Shown: one piece after another, positions 39,258 to 51,469 of the stretch
Position numbering within the stretch: position 1 is the stretch's first letter
Layout: each line of letters begins with the position of its first letter
From: PMG-095 sp049324695
GTDB taxonomy: Bacteria > Myxococcota_A > Polyangia > Polyangiales > Polyangiaceae
Reading direction: 5' to 3'
DNA length: 64,000 bases
Assembly (NCBI GenBank): GCA_049324695.1
Contig: JBMOMJ010000016.1
Location: forward strand, 62,001 to 126,000
Notes under the pieces: model-generated
Told to the model about the DNA's origin: nothing
The model's input: only the letters and a program-made list of their open reading frames with translations
Database searches by the model: none
Program-made: the position numbers and the translations under genes

Positions 39258-39965
39258 ATGGAGAAGGCGGCCCTGTTCGAGTCTTCGCGTCAGCCGGCGC
39301 GCGTGAGCGTGCTTTTGCCGGGCCTGTACGCCTGGGCGACTACCGTGGCGCTGCCTGCCAGTGCACTGCACGCACCATGGTGGGCGCGTGCCTTGGCTGG
39401 CATTGCCTGCGTTGCATTGCTGCTGAGTCCGTTCGCTTCCGTGCTGCGTCCGAGCTTGGGGCAAGCCCTAGGTATTCACGCTTTTGTCGGCGCTTCGCTC
39501 GGGTGCTGGGCGGCGTTGCACCTGGCCGGGTTTGCGCTCGCGCCGCAAGGTGTGACCGGCGCCTTCGGCGCCTTCGGGTGGATGCTATTCGCCTTCGCCT
39601 GGGGCGAGCTGCGTGCGCGGCGCATACCCGAGAGCGATCCACACGTCGTGGCGGGGCCGCCGCTCAGCCCTCGGCACAGCTTTCGTCGCAGCAGTGAGTG
39701 GGTGCTCGCGCTCGGCACTCTCGGTGCGGGCGCATTGCTCCTGCTTGCTTGGCGTGTAGATCGTCCGAATCACGCGGTGCTGGCGCAGGCCTGCGCGCTT
39801 TTTCTGAGCTTGCTGGTGGTGGCCGGTGCCACCCGCGTCGCGCTTGAGCGTGTGCCGCGTGACTTGCCGTCGAGCGCTGACCGCTACAACGGCGCGGCCT
39901 CGGCTCTGGCCGTGCTGGTGCTGACGTTGGGCCTCGGGCTCGTCTTCTGGATGCTGGAACGCTAG
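39258..39965 (+). CDS. Hypothetical multi-pass membrane protein
   Basis: The 235-residue protein has about six hydrophobic segments and a cytoplasmic basic loop in the middle (ELRARRIPES, SPRHSFRRSSEW). No family is recognised. It starts at the ATG at 39258, 36 bases after pepA, and ends 6 bases before the next small membrane gene, so all are probably cotranscribed. Confidence 0.75.
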   Translation: MEKAALFESSRQPARVSVLLPGLYAWATTVALPASALHAPWWARALAGIACVALLLSPFASVLRPSLGQALGIHAFVGASLGCWAALHLAGFALAPQGVTGAFGAFGWMLFAFAWGELRARRIPESDPHVVAGPPLSPRHSFRRSSEWVLALGTLGAGALLLLAWRVDRPNHAVLAQACALFLSLLVVAGATRVALERVPRDLPSSADRYNGAASALAVLVLTLGLGLVFWMLER

Positions 39966-39971
39966 GGGGCC

Positions 39972-40154
39972 ATGGCGCGAGTCGTCGACGCTTTGAGTGT
40001 GCTCCTGTTGGCCGCGGCGGTGGCAGCTTTCGCTTACGGTCTTTCGATGCTGAGCGATCGGCGCGACCTGTTTGCGCTCTATTGGTTCGGTGTCGGGCTC
40101 GCCGCTCTGCGCGCTGCCACTCAGCTGTTGAGGCCCAAGGCGGGGTCGCGATGA
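39972..40154 (+). CDS. Small two-helix membrane protein
   Basis: The 60-residue protein has two hydrophobic stretches (residues about 8-25 and 33-48) separated by SDRRD and ends with basic residues. It lies 6 bases after the previous gene and overlaps the next gene's ATG by 4 bases (ATGA), which strongly supports that it is translated. No family is recognised. Confidence 0.7.
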   Translation: MARVVDALSVLLLAAAVAAFAYGLSMLSDRRDLFALYWFGVGLAALRAATQLLRPKAGSR

Positions 40155-41071
40155 GCGCGCAACGAGCGGCTTGCCTCGGGTTCGCGCTGAGCCTCGGCGC
40201 CGCTTGCTCGCGACCGCAGCCCCCTAAGACCGACAACAAGGACCTTCCGCAAGGTACGCTGGCGCAGGTAGGCGCGGCGCGCGTCGCTGCAGCCACCGTA
40301 GAGCGCATCGCAGTGGCGCAAGACGTGCCCCCCAAAACTGCGCTGGAGCGCGCCGTCTCCGACGCGCTGTTCGCCGAAGAAGCCAACCAACGTTTGAGCG
40401 ACTTCCAACGTTCCGTGGCGGCGCGAGCCGCTCGAGCGCGCGCTCTGCTGGCGATCTTCGCGCGCGATGCAGAGGCATCGGGCGCAGCCACCGACGCCGA
40501 GCTGAAGGAGGTCATCAGCGAACGCTGGAACGAATTCGATCGGCCCGAGAGTGTGCGCGTGACACACGCGGTCGCGCTGGCAAAACCTGAAGAGCCCAAG
40601 CGCGCGGGCGCGCGCAAGCTGGCCGAAGCCATTCGTACGGCAGTCGACGGGCTCACCGATCCAGCGGCATTTTTGCGCGCTGCGAAGGCCGTACCCACGG
40701 CTGGCATCAAGGTCGTCGCCGAGCGCTTGCCGTTCATCACGGAGGACGGGCGTTCGCTCACCACAGACGCGCAGCATCTTCCCGGCGCGGACTACGACGT
40801 GACCTTCGCGAAGGCTGCCAACGCACTGAAGGCTCCGGGCACCATCAGCGGCGTGGTCGAAAGCCCGTTCGGGTTTCACATCATCCTGTTGGAAGCACGC
40901 CTTCCTGCCCAAAAGGTCCCGCTCGACGACCTTCGCCGAGCGCTTCACGCCGAAGTGCTGTCGCGTCGCGCCGGACGCGCGCGGGAGCAGCTGCTCCAGA
41001 GCCTGCGCCAATCGACCCGCGTGGAATTGGCGCGCGACGCCGAGCAGGTTACGCAAAAGCTCGTGCGATGA
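40151..41071 (+). CDS. Parvulin-like peptidyl-prolyl isomerase lipoprotein
   Basis: The 306-residue protein has a lipobox LGAAC (Cys at about residue 19), an N-terminal helical SurA/PrsA-like segment and a PpiC-type rotamase domain (about 135-255) with SVRVTHAVAL, LPGADYDVTFAKAANALK and SPFGFHIILLEAR. It probably aids folding of envelope proteins. The start overlaps the preceding small gene's stop, and its stop overlaps the next gene's ATG, both by 4 bases. Confidence 0.85.
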   Translation: MSAQRAACLGFALSLGAACSRPQPPKTDNKDLPQGTLAQVGAARVAAATVERIAVAQDVPPKTALERAVSDALFAEEANQRLSDFQRSVAARAARARALLAIFARDAEASGAATDAELKEVISERWNEFDRPESVRVTHAVALAKPEEPKRAGARKLAEAIRTAVDGLTDPAAFLRAAKAVPTAGIKVVAERLPFITEDGRSLTTDAQHLPGADYDVTFAKAANALKAPGTISGVVESPFGFHIILLEARLPAQKVPLDDLRRALHAEVLSRRAGRAREQLLQSLRQSTRVELARDAEQVTQKLVR

Positions 41072-41709
41072 AGGTCGTGAAGCGAGCGCTGGTGGCGCGC
41101 GACCAAGCGGCTTCGCCGTTCAGCGGAATCCTGCTGCGCTTGTGTGAGGCGAGCGGCGCACTCGCTGCAGCTCTCGTCGATGGTGAGGGCGAAACGGTCG
41201 ACTATGCCGGACGCGTCGAGCCCTTCGACATTCGCGTCGCCGCAGCCGAATGGCGCTTGGCGCTCGATCTGCTCACGACCTCGGTCCCCGCCTGGTCCGA
41301 CACACACGAGCTCGTCGTGCGTTCGGCAGAGCACAGCTTTGCAATCTGGGCGCTCAGCGACGGCTACGCGCTCGTCATGGTGCTGCCGCGCCGCGCGTTT
41401 CGCGTTTCGAAGCGTGCGCTAGCGGAAGCAATGACCGATCTTCATCGCGAAGCGGGGCTCACGTGCCCTGCCGACAAGGCGCGCGTGCGCTGGATCCGGG
41501 TCGAGGTGAAAACCGAGGAGCTCGAGTCGCAGCGACCGCGCGCGGTGTGGCTCTCCGGCGGCTGGCGCGCGCTTTCTATCCTCGGCAAGCTGCAGTCCGG
41601 CGATCTCGAACGGGGCGAGCTGGGCTTTTTGACGCAGCTCCAAAGCGGCGGGGAGCTTCTCCTCGTGCGCGAGCCGCGCGGAGTTTGGTTCGCAGGAAAT
41701 CTCGCCTGA
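41068..41709 (+). CDS. Roadblock/LC7-like protein, hypothetical
   Basis: The 213-residue protein begins with a segment resembling roadblock/LC7 (longin-fold) modules: ILLRLCEASGALAAALVD, a central beta strand pair, YALVMVLPRRA and a final amphipathic helix ALAEAMTDLHREAG. Such proteins act with small GTPases of the MglA type in myxobacterial polarity. The C-terminal 90 residues have no clear family. The start overlaps the parvulin gene's stop by 4 bases. The roadblock call is a visual judgement. Confidence 0.6.
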   Translation: MKVVKRALVARDQAASPFSGILLRLCEASGALAAALVDGEGETVDYAGRVEPFDIRVAAAEWRLALDLLTTSVPAWSDTHELVVRSAEHSFAIWALSDGYALVMVLPRRAFRVSKRALAEAMTDLHREAGLTCPADKARVRWIRVEVKTEELESQRPRAVWLSGGWRALSILGKLQSGDLERGELGFLTQLQSGGELLLVREPRGVWFAGNLA

Positions 41710-41734
41710 GACCCCGAACACTTCTGCTCGGCAG

Positions 41735-41873
41735 CGTCAGCCCGCGCAGGGATCGATCGGCATCGAGCAGAGCAAAGCGTCAGCCCGCGCAGGGATCGAT
41801 CGGCATTGAGCAGAGCAAAGCGTCAGCCCGCGCAGGGATCGATCGGCATCGAGCAGGGCAAAGCGTCAGCCGC
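41735..41873. repeat. 43-bp tandem repeat upstream of the rRNA operon
   Basis: Three full copies plus a short fourth start (41735, 41778, 41821, 41864), exact 43-base period, with only one or two base differences between copies. Each copy contains CGTCAGCCCGCGCAGGGATC and the self-complementary GATCGATC. It begins 26 bases after the roadblock-like gene and ends about 450 bases before the 16S promoter. No spacers, so not a CRISPR. Confidence 0.95.
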
Positions 41874-42191
41874 GGAGCACTCCGCTAGAGCCCCTCACTT
41901 AGCGAAGCGATCGCTCGCGTACGCGCGAAACTTAGTCCGATGATTTTTTGGGTTGGGGATTGACCGTCCCCAAGCTGTGGACAAGTTGCGTGTCTGATCA
42001 TTTCTCTCTCGCATCGCGAATTTCATACGCAGCGAGACTCCGTATTTGCCTGAACACATGAAACGTAAATGAGCGTTCGGCCGGTGATTTTTCTCCCGCG
42101 AACCTCTGGCCGAGAGTTCCAAGCAAGGCCCCGAACACAAAAACTTACCCGGATTTTCTCGGGGTTTTTGGGTATTTTTCAAAAAGTTCTT
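41874..42191. other. Non-coding region upstream of the rRNA operon
   Basis: These bases carry no supportable gene. They are less GC-rich than the surrounding genes, with T-rich and A-rich tracts (near 41942 and 42170), as often seen upstream of strong rRNA promoters. A minus-strand frame of 123 codons (41895-42266) has none of the neighbours' codon character. Confidence 0.5.
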
Positions 42192-42208
42192 GCTCAGAAT
42201 CTCTGAGC
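42192..42208. promoter_or_regulatory. Perfect 7-bp palindrome upstream of rrn promoter
   Basis: GCTCAGA and TCTGAGC flank a 3-base centre. It lies about 110 bases before the -35 box, so it could be a protein site or a hairpin in an upstream transcript. Confidence 0.5.
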
Positions 42209-42246
42209 GATCCATGTATCCGCCCCCTCGGCGACACCGCCGGGGC

Positions 42247-42287
42247 GCCCGGAGCGGCTTTACCAAATAGGAAAGCTCCGTCCGGGC
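42247..42287. promoter_or_regulatory. Imperfect inverted repeat upstream of rrn promoter
   Basis: GCCCGGA at 42247-42253 pairs with TCCGGGC at 42281-42287, and inner GGCTTT/AAAGCT segments extend the dyad imperfectly. It sits about 30-70 bases before the -35 box. Confidence 0.4.
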
Positions 42288-42318
42288 AGGAGACGCGGAA
42301 AAAAGTTCTCCAAAGTCG

Positions 42319-42347
42319 TTGACAACAACGGCGACCGAGACTAGATA
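42319..42347 (+). promoter_or_regulatory. Housekeeping sigma promoter of the rRNA operon
   Basis: A perfect -35 hexamer TTGACA (42319-42324), a 17-base spacer and TAGATA as -10 (42342-42347) place transcription start near 42354, about 170 bases before the 16S 5' end. This is the best promoter match seen in the window. Confidence 0.85.
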
Positions 42348-42362
42348 CCGCGACCCCGAAAC

Positions 42363-42378
42363 GGGAACGAAAGTTCCC
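42363..42378 (+). promoter_or_regulatory. rRNA leader hairpin with GAAA tetraloop
   Basis: GGGAAC-GAAA-GTTCCC forms a perfect 6-bp stem with a GNRA loop about 10 nt after the predicted start. It is followed at about 42384 by TCCTTGAAAACTG, a sequence resembling leader motifs near antitermination sites. Function is inferred. Confidence 0.6.
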
Positions 42379-42526
42379 CTCGGTCCTTGAAAACTGAATC
42401 TGATTGTACGCGAGAAATCGCGTGAGTATCCGCACCGTTAGGCTTCGTCCCCCGGAGCCAACGAGTGCAAGTTAGCGAGCAATATGGCGGTTCTCGGCTT
42501 AGCCCTGAGAACCTGCCGAAGGATTC

Positions 42527-44091
<1,565 letters not shown>

Positions 44092-44324
44092 TTCAGTCTA
44101 ACCACTGAACTTCTAGGTCAGAGCTCCGCGACGTAGAGCGGACTGGCGGCATCGCTAAGCTGCCGAGAAGCTCGAAGCGTCACAATCAGGTTCAGTTTTG
44201 AGGGACCGAAACAGGCAGCCCGCCAATCGGGTTGCCTGCGGGCCACTGGGTCCAGCGTTGGTCCGGCTACCGCCGGGCTCGAGCCTTACGGGGCTCGGTC
44301 GTTCGACTCCGCTGTTGGTCTGAA

Positions 44325-44398
<74 letters not shown>

Positions 44399-44456
44399 CT
44401 CGCTTCATCGGCATGCGGCTCTCGCCGCAGTCCGAAGCGCGCCGCGAGCGCGCCCC

Positions 44457-44529
44457 GGGGCTGTAGCTCAGCTGGGAGAGCGCGGGCTTTGCAAGCCTGA
44501 GGTCGTCGGTTCGATCCCGATCAGCTCCA
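44457..44529 (+). tRNA. tRNA-Ala (TGC)
   Basis: A complete cloverleaf with acceptor GGGGCTG/CAGCTCC, including the G3-U70 wobble pair that identifies tRNA-Ala, and anticodon TGC. CCA is not encoded (A followed by CCC). It is the second spacer tRNA of the operon. Confidence 0.97.
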
Positions 44530-44864
44530 CCCACTGCACCCACGCAGTTGCGCGTGGCCCTCAACATAAACAGATTATCCGGACCGTAAGGTCTCGGTTG
44601 CGGCTTCATGCCGCGGGCACTTCGGTGCCCCCTGTTCCCTGACAATCGAATAGTTCTTTTGCGTCCAAGAATCATGACGTTCTGCGCTCCCCTCGGAGCG
44701 TGAGAGCGCTGGTTCAATAGCAAGTAGAGGTCGTCACTGCGTTTAGACGCAGACGACTCAGCGCGTCTCGGCGTCACCCGCCGAGCGCGTGCATGCAAAT
44801 GCGCTGTTCTCGGAGTTCGTCGATCGGACTCCGGGTACCAGCTCGATGCGTGCCTTAGGGATTA
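44530..44864 (+). other. Internal transcribed spacer between tRNA-Ala and 23S
   Basis: These 335 bases contain no gene. The part just before the 23S start should pair with sequence after the 23S 3' end to form the processing stem, but I did not verify the pairing. Confidence 0.7.
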
Positions 44865-47865
<3,001 letters not shown>

Positions 47866-48025
47866 AACCTAAGGCAAACATTGAAGTTGGTGCCCGGAGT
47901 CCGGGCGAGAAGCACTCGATGCTTCTTAACGAACTCACTAGTTAGTGAGTCGATGAATAGCGCAGCATCATAAAGCTCGCTGTTCCCTATCGGCGAAAGC
48001 CGAATGGGTTGGACGCCCAAGAATT

Positions 48026-48142
48026 TCCGGTGGCTATATCGAGGAGGCCATACCCGATCCCATCTCGAACTCGGAAGTCAAGCTCCTTGGAGCCGATGGT
48101 ACTGCACGGGCAACCGTGTGGGAGAGTAGGACGCTGCCGGGC
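48026..48142 (+). rRNA. rrf: 5S ribosomal RNA
   Basis: About 117 bases. The terminal helix pairs CCGGTGGC (from 48027) with GCTGCCGG (48133-48140). Internal 5S landmarks such as CCCATCTCGAACTCGGAAG and GATGGTACTGC are present. Confidence 0.95.
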
Positions 48143-48155
48143 TAATTAACTGAAG

Positions 48156-48183
48156 ACCTGAGAGTTACGCTCTCAGGTTTTTC
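48156..48183 (+). terminator. Intrinsic terminator of the rRNA operon
   Basis: CCTGAGAG (48157-48164) pairs with CTCTCAGG (48170-48177) around a 5-nt loop, extended by one A-T pair, followed by TTTTT. It lies 14 bases after the 5S end. Confidence 0.93.
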
Positions 48184-48295
48184 TTTGTCTCATGAGTAGG
48201 CCGGCCGATAGGACGACTACGCTGTGCGAGGGGCTGGTCCCCTCTCCTGTGAGGCCTGTGTGGGGCGACTGGCTCGTACTAGGCTCGGGGAGCGT

Positions 48296-50749
48296 ATGGG
48301 CACCTGGCGAAGCCTCGTGGAACGGATTCGCGCGCGCCCGTGGCGTATGAGCGCTGTCAGCGACTGGGTTCGTGCGCGACCGCTTTGGCTGAAGATGGGT
48401 GCGGGACTCGTTGCCGGTGCGTTGTGTGCGTTGGTGGCGGGTATGCCAGCTTTGGTTCGGCGCGATGTGACGGGGCGTTGCGAGCAGCGTGGGCTGCGTT
48501 GCGAGGTCGGAGCGGTTCGCTTCGGCCTGGGGCGATTGTGGCTGCGTGACGTCGAGGTTCGAGATGCCGCCTTGCCGGGCGCGCACGTGCGAATTGCCAA
48601 CATCGAGTTGCGGCCAACGTTTTGGTCAGTTGGTGTTCGGGTGTTCGGCGCGCAAATCGATGTGAGGGCAGACGAGGACGTGCTGCGAAGGCGCGCGCGC
48701 GAGTTGATATCGCCGCGGGGCGCGCAGTCGCCGGGCGCCGCAGGCGCGGGGCAGCGAGCGTTCGAGGTGAGTGGTGTGGACGCGCACTGGCGTGACCCGA
48801 GTGCCTCCACGAGCCTGCGAGTGTGGGGAGTGCGCGCAGCGCGCACGGACTCAGGCTGGTTTTTGGCTGCGGATTTGGTTTTGGCGGAGCGCGGCCGCGT
48901 GAAGGCGCGAGTGCGTGCTGGCGAGCTGATGTTGGCGAGCGCGCCTTCAGGTGGCACGCGGCTTTTGGAGCGCGTCGAAGCGGCGTCTGCTGCGGTGCAG
49001 CTGGAGCTTCCCAGTGAAGTGCGCGACACGACACCACCGCCGCCGGCGCGCGCGCCGCCGCCGGCACGCGCGTCGTCACGTGAAACGACGCGACGTTTTG
49101 CTTCGCGGACGGCGCCTGCGCCTGCCCCGACTCCACCGCCGGCTCCGGTGATTGCTCCGCCCATTCCCGCGGCGAGTGCGAAGGAAGAAGGCTCTCGCTT
49201 AGCGTGGGTGGCCGCGCGTCCGCTGCTCGCGGAGCTCACCGCGCCTCGATTTCGCGCAAGCATCGTTGCACTCACGATCGAAGCGCGTCGCGCCGACGAG
49301 GCGCTGCGCTTCGGGCCGAGTCGCTTCGCAGTGCAACGCGGCCCAGATGCGATGACGTTCGAGTTGGTGCCATTGCCGCAAGGCGGGCACGCCGAGGCGA
49401 CGCCGCTGAGCATGCGAGTGCGCCTTCCGCTCGGCGAAGCTCGGCCGGAGCTGGATCTCATCGGAGGCCCTGTGAGCCTTTCGGCCTTGGGCGTGCGGGA
49501 TGGAGATCTAGGGCTCGTTGGCGTACGCGATGCGCGGCTCGAGGCCAGCTTGCACGCAACCCTCGCGGAAGATCTCGGTAGCGTCGAGGTTTCTAGCCAA
49601 GGGCTGCTCGAGAATGTGCGCTTGCGTCGCGCGGCACTGGCGCCGAACGAGCTCAGCGGCATTCGCTTGGGTTGGCACTTCGAAGGGAGCTTTGCGAACG
49701 GTACCGATCTCGAGTTGAAGCAGGCTGAGCTATCGCTGGGCGATGTACGCCTGCGCCTGTCCGGCAGTGTTTCGCGTAGCCCGACGAACACCCGCGTGAA
49801 CCTGAGTGCCGAGGTGCCGCAAACCGCCTGCGGCGCACTGCTGGGAGCGGTGCCGCACGGAATGGCCCCGCTTCTGGAGTCCTTGCGCGCCGAGGGCACG
49901 CTGGCGCTGAAGGGGAAAATCGATTTCGACAGCGAGCATCCCGAGGCGACACGCATCAGCCTCGACGTGAGCAATCAGTGCCGAATTGCCAACGTGCCAC
50001 TCACGATCTCGCCGAACCGCTTTCGCGACGCTTGGTGGCGTGAGGTGAAAGGCGCTGACGGCTTGCCCATGACAATCCAGAGCGGCCCTGGCTCGCCGGA
50101 TTGGACTGCGTACGAAGAGATCTCGCCGTATCTGGAGACCGCAATTCTGGTTTGCGAAGACGCTGGCTTCTTCTCGCACCGAGGGATCGACTACCGCGCC
50201 ATAGAGAACTCCATTCGCATGAACTTGGAGGCGGGGCGATTCCTACGCGGTGGCAGCACCGTGAGTATGCAGCTCGCAAAGAACCTGTACCTCAGCAAAG
50301 AGAAGACGCTGTCCCGCAAGTTCCAGGAAGCAGTGTTCACGTCGCTGCTCGAGCAGGAGCTTTCCAAGCACGAATTGATGGAGCTCTACCTGAACGTCAT
50401 CGAGTTCGGGCCGGGTGTGTACGGTGTACGCCAAGCCGCGCGCTACTACTTCAACGAGGAGCCACGCGATCTCTCGCTTGGACAGGCGCTGTACCTCGCC
50501 TCGATCTTGCCTGCGCCAGACACCCAGCACTTCGCGCAAGACGGACGCGTGAAGGAAGGCTGGGCACAGTACCTCCGCAAATTGATGCACATTGCCCGAA
50601 AAATCCGGCGCATCTCCGACGACGAACTCCAGGCCGGCCTCGCTGAGCAAGTCGTATTCCGGAAGCCGAGCGCCCATGTGGGCGCGCTTGGTAACGCCGA
50701 TGACGCTGCCGACGAGCCACCGGAGCCGCCCTCTGCGGATCCCGAATAG
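48296..50749 (+). CDS. AsmA-like/GT51 peptidoglycan glycosyltransferase fusion
   Basis: The 817-residue protein has an N-terminal transmembrane anchor (about 34-56), an AsmA/TamB-like beta-rich region (about 60-575) interrupted by a Pro-rich insert (about 245-300), and a C-terminal GT51 domain (about 585-785). GT51 motifs are intact: CEDAGFFSHRGID with the catalytic Glu near residue 621, GGSTVSMQLAKNLYL, RKFQEAVFTSLLEQ and ELYLNVIEFGPGVYGV. GT51 enzymes polymerise lipid II into glycan strands; there is no transpeptidase domain. The ATG at 48296 is preferred over an upstream GTG-type start. Confidence 0.9.
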   Translation: MGTWRSLVERIRARPWRMSAVSDWVRARPLWLKMGAGLVAGALCALVAGMPALVRRDVTGRCEQRGLRCEVGAVRFGLGRLWLRDVEVRDAALPGAHVRIANIELRPTFWSVGVRVFGAQIDVRADEDVLRRRARELISPRGAQSPGAAGAGQRAFEVSGVDAHWRDPSASTSLRVWGVRAARTDSGWFLAADLVLAERGRVKARVRAGELMLASAPSGGTRLLERVEAASAAVQLELPSEVRDTTPPPPARAPPPARASSRETTRRFASRTAPAPAPTPPPAPVIAPPIPAASAKEEGSRLAWVAARPLLAELTAPRFRASIVALTIEARRADEALRFGPSRFAVQRGPDAMTFELVPLPQGGHAEATPLSMRVRLPLGEARPELDLIGGPVSLSALGVRDGDLGLVGVRDARLEASLHATLAEDLGSVEVSSQGLLENVRLRRAALAPNELSGIRLGWHFEGSFANGTDLELKQAELSLGDVRLRLSGSVSRSPTNTRVNLSAEVPQTACGALLGAVPHGMAPLLESLRAEGTLALKGKIDFDSEHPEATRISLDVSNQCRIANVPLTISPNRFRDAWWREVKGADGLPMTIQSGPGSPDWTAYEEISPYLETAILVCEDAGFFSHRGIDYRAIENSIRMNLEAGRFLRGGSTVSMQLAKNLYLSKEKTLSRKFQEAVFTSLLEQELSKHELMELYLNVIEFGPGVYGVRQAARYYFNEEPRDLSLGQALYLASILPAPDTQHFAQDGRVKEGWAQYLRKLMHIARKIRRISDDELQAGLAEQVVFRKPSAHVGALGNADDAADEPPEPPSADPE

Positions 50750-50778
50750 CCGGTAGTCACGCGGAGCGAACCCAGCAG

Positions 50779-50842
50779 ACGTCAACGCGAAGCGATTTCG
50801 AATACAGCGAACGTCAACGCGGAGCGACTTCGAACACCGACT
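50779..50842. repeat. Degenerate 32-bp direct repeat over the 3' end of the RidA-family gene
   Basis: The unit ACGTCAACGCG(A/G)AGCGA occurs at 50779 and again at 50811, 32 bases apart; the second copy covers the gene's stop and last codons. Differences in the first 26 bases are G/A or C/T. A weaker third copy lies before it (near 50755). Confidence 0.7.
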
Positions 50843-51284
50843 CGATGATGATCGGCAAGCCGCCGCGCACCGAAATGGCGCCCAGCACCGAGCGCGCGTG
50901 CACGCCCCTCTCACCGAAGACCTGCACCATCAAATCAGAGCAGCCGTTGAGCACTTGCGGATGCTGCTCGAAATCCTCCGTGGCGTTCACGAAGCCTTGA
51001 AGCTTCACCACACGCCGCACCCGATCGAGACTGCCAAGCTCGAGCTTGACCACCGACAAGATGTCGAGCCCTGTCGAGCGGGCAAACTGATAGCCCTCTT
51101 CGGTCGTAAATTCTCGCCCCAACTTGCCCTTCGGGGCACCTCCGCCAGGCAATTGCGGGCCCTTGCCGGACACGAACAACAAGCCCGATGCTTCGACGCA
51201 ATTCGTGTAGTTCGCTGCAGGATTGCTCGCGGCAGGCAGCACGATGCCGAGCTCCTGCAAACGCTGATCGATTGTTGCCACCAT
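50814..51284 (-). CDS. RidA/YjgF-family protein
   Basis: The 156-residue protein belongs to the RidA superfamily (long YjgF-like subgroup): VEASGLLFVSGKGPQ, GLDILSVVKLELGSLDRV and RSVLGAISVRGGLPIIIES. RidA proper deaminates reactive enamine/imine intermediates. I did not see the full RidA arginine signature, so the activity is uncertain. The ATG at 51284 (MVATIDQRL) is chosen over one three codons upstream. Confidence 0.88.
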   Translation of the reverse strand: MVATIDQRLQELGIVLPAASNPAANYTNCVEASGLLFVSGKGPQLPGGGAPKGKLGREFTTEEGYQFARSTGLDILSVVKLELGSLDRVRRVVKLQGFVNATEDFEQHPQVLNGCSDLMVQVFGERGVHARSVLGAISVRGGLPIIIESVFEVAPR

Positions 51285-51469
51285 AACCACCAACGCGACA
51301 ATAGCACGCGAGTGATTCTTACTCTGTGACGGAACGTATCCGTTTGATGCGAAATTCGAGCGCGTTCATCCAATACGTACCGTGACACTCCTCAAACGGT
51401 TCGCGCACCGCGAGCTCCACATTCACTCGACGTGAACCGGTTGCCGCGCCTCGCGGGACATACGTTCGT

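Noticed and set aside
41735..41873. Possible CRISPR array
   Set aside because: The 43-bp units are directly adjacent with no unique spacers and no cas genes.
41976..41984. DnaA-box-like TGTGGACAA
   Set aside because: A single near match with one mismatch and no cluster or dnaA gene; chance is likely.
41895..42266. 123-codon minus-strand frame upstream of the rRNA operon
   Set aside because: Composition differs from local genes, no motifs, and it overlaps dyads that fit control sequences.
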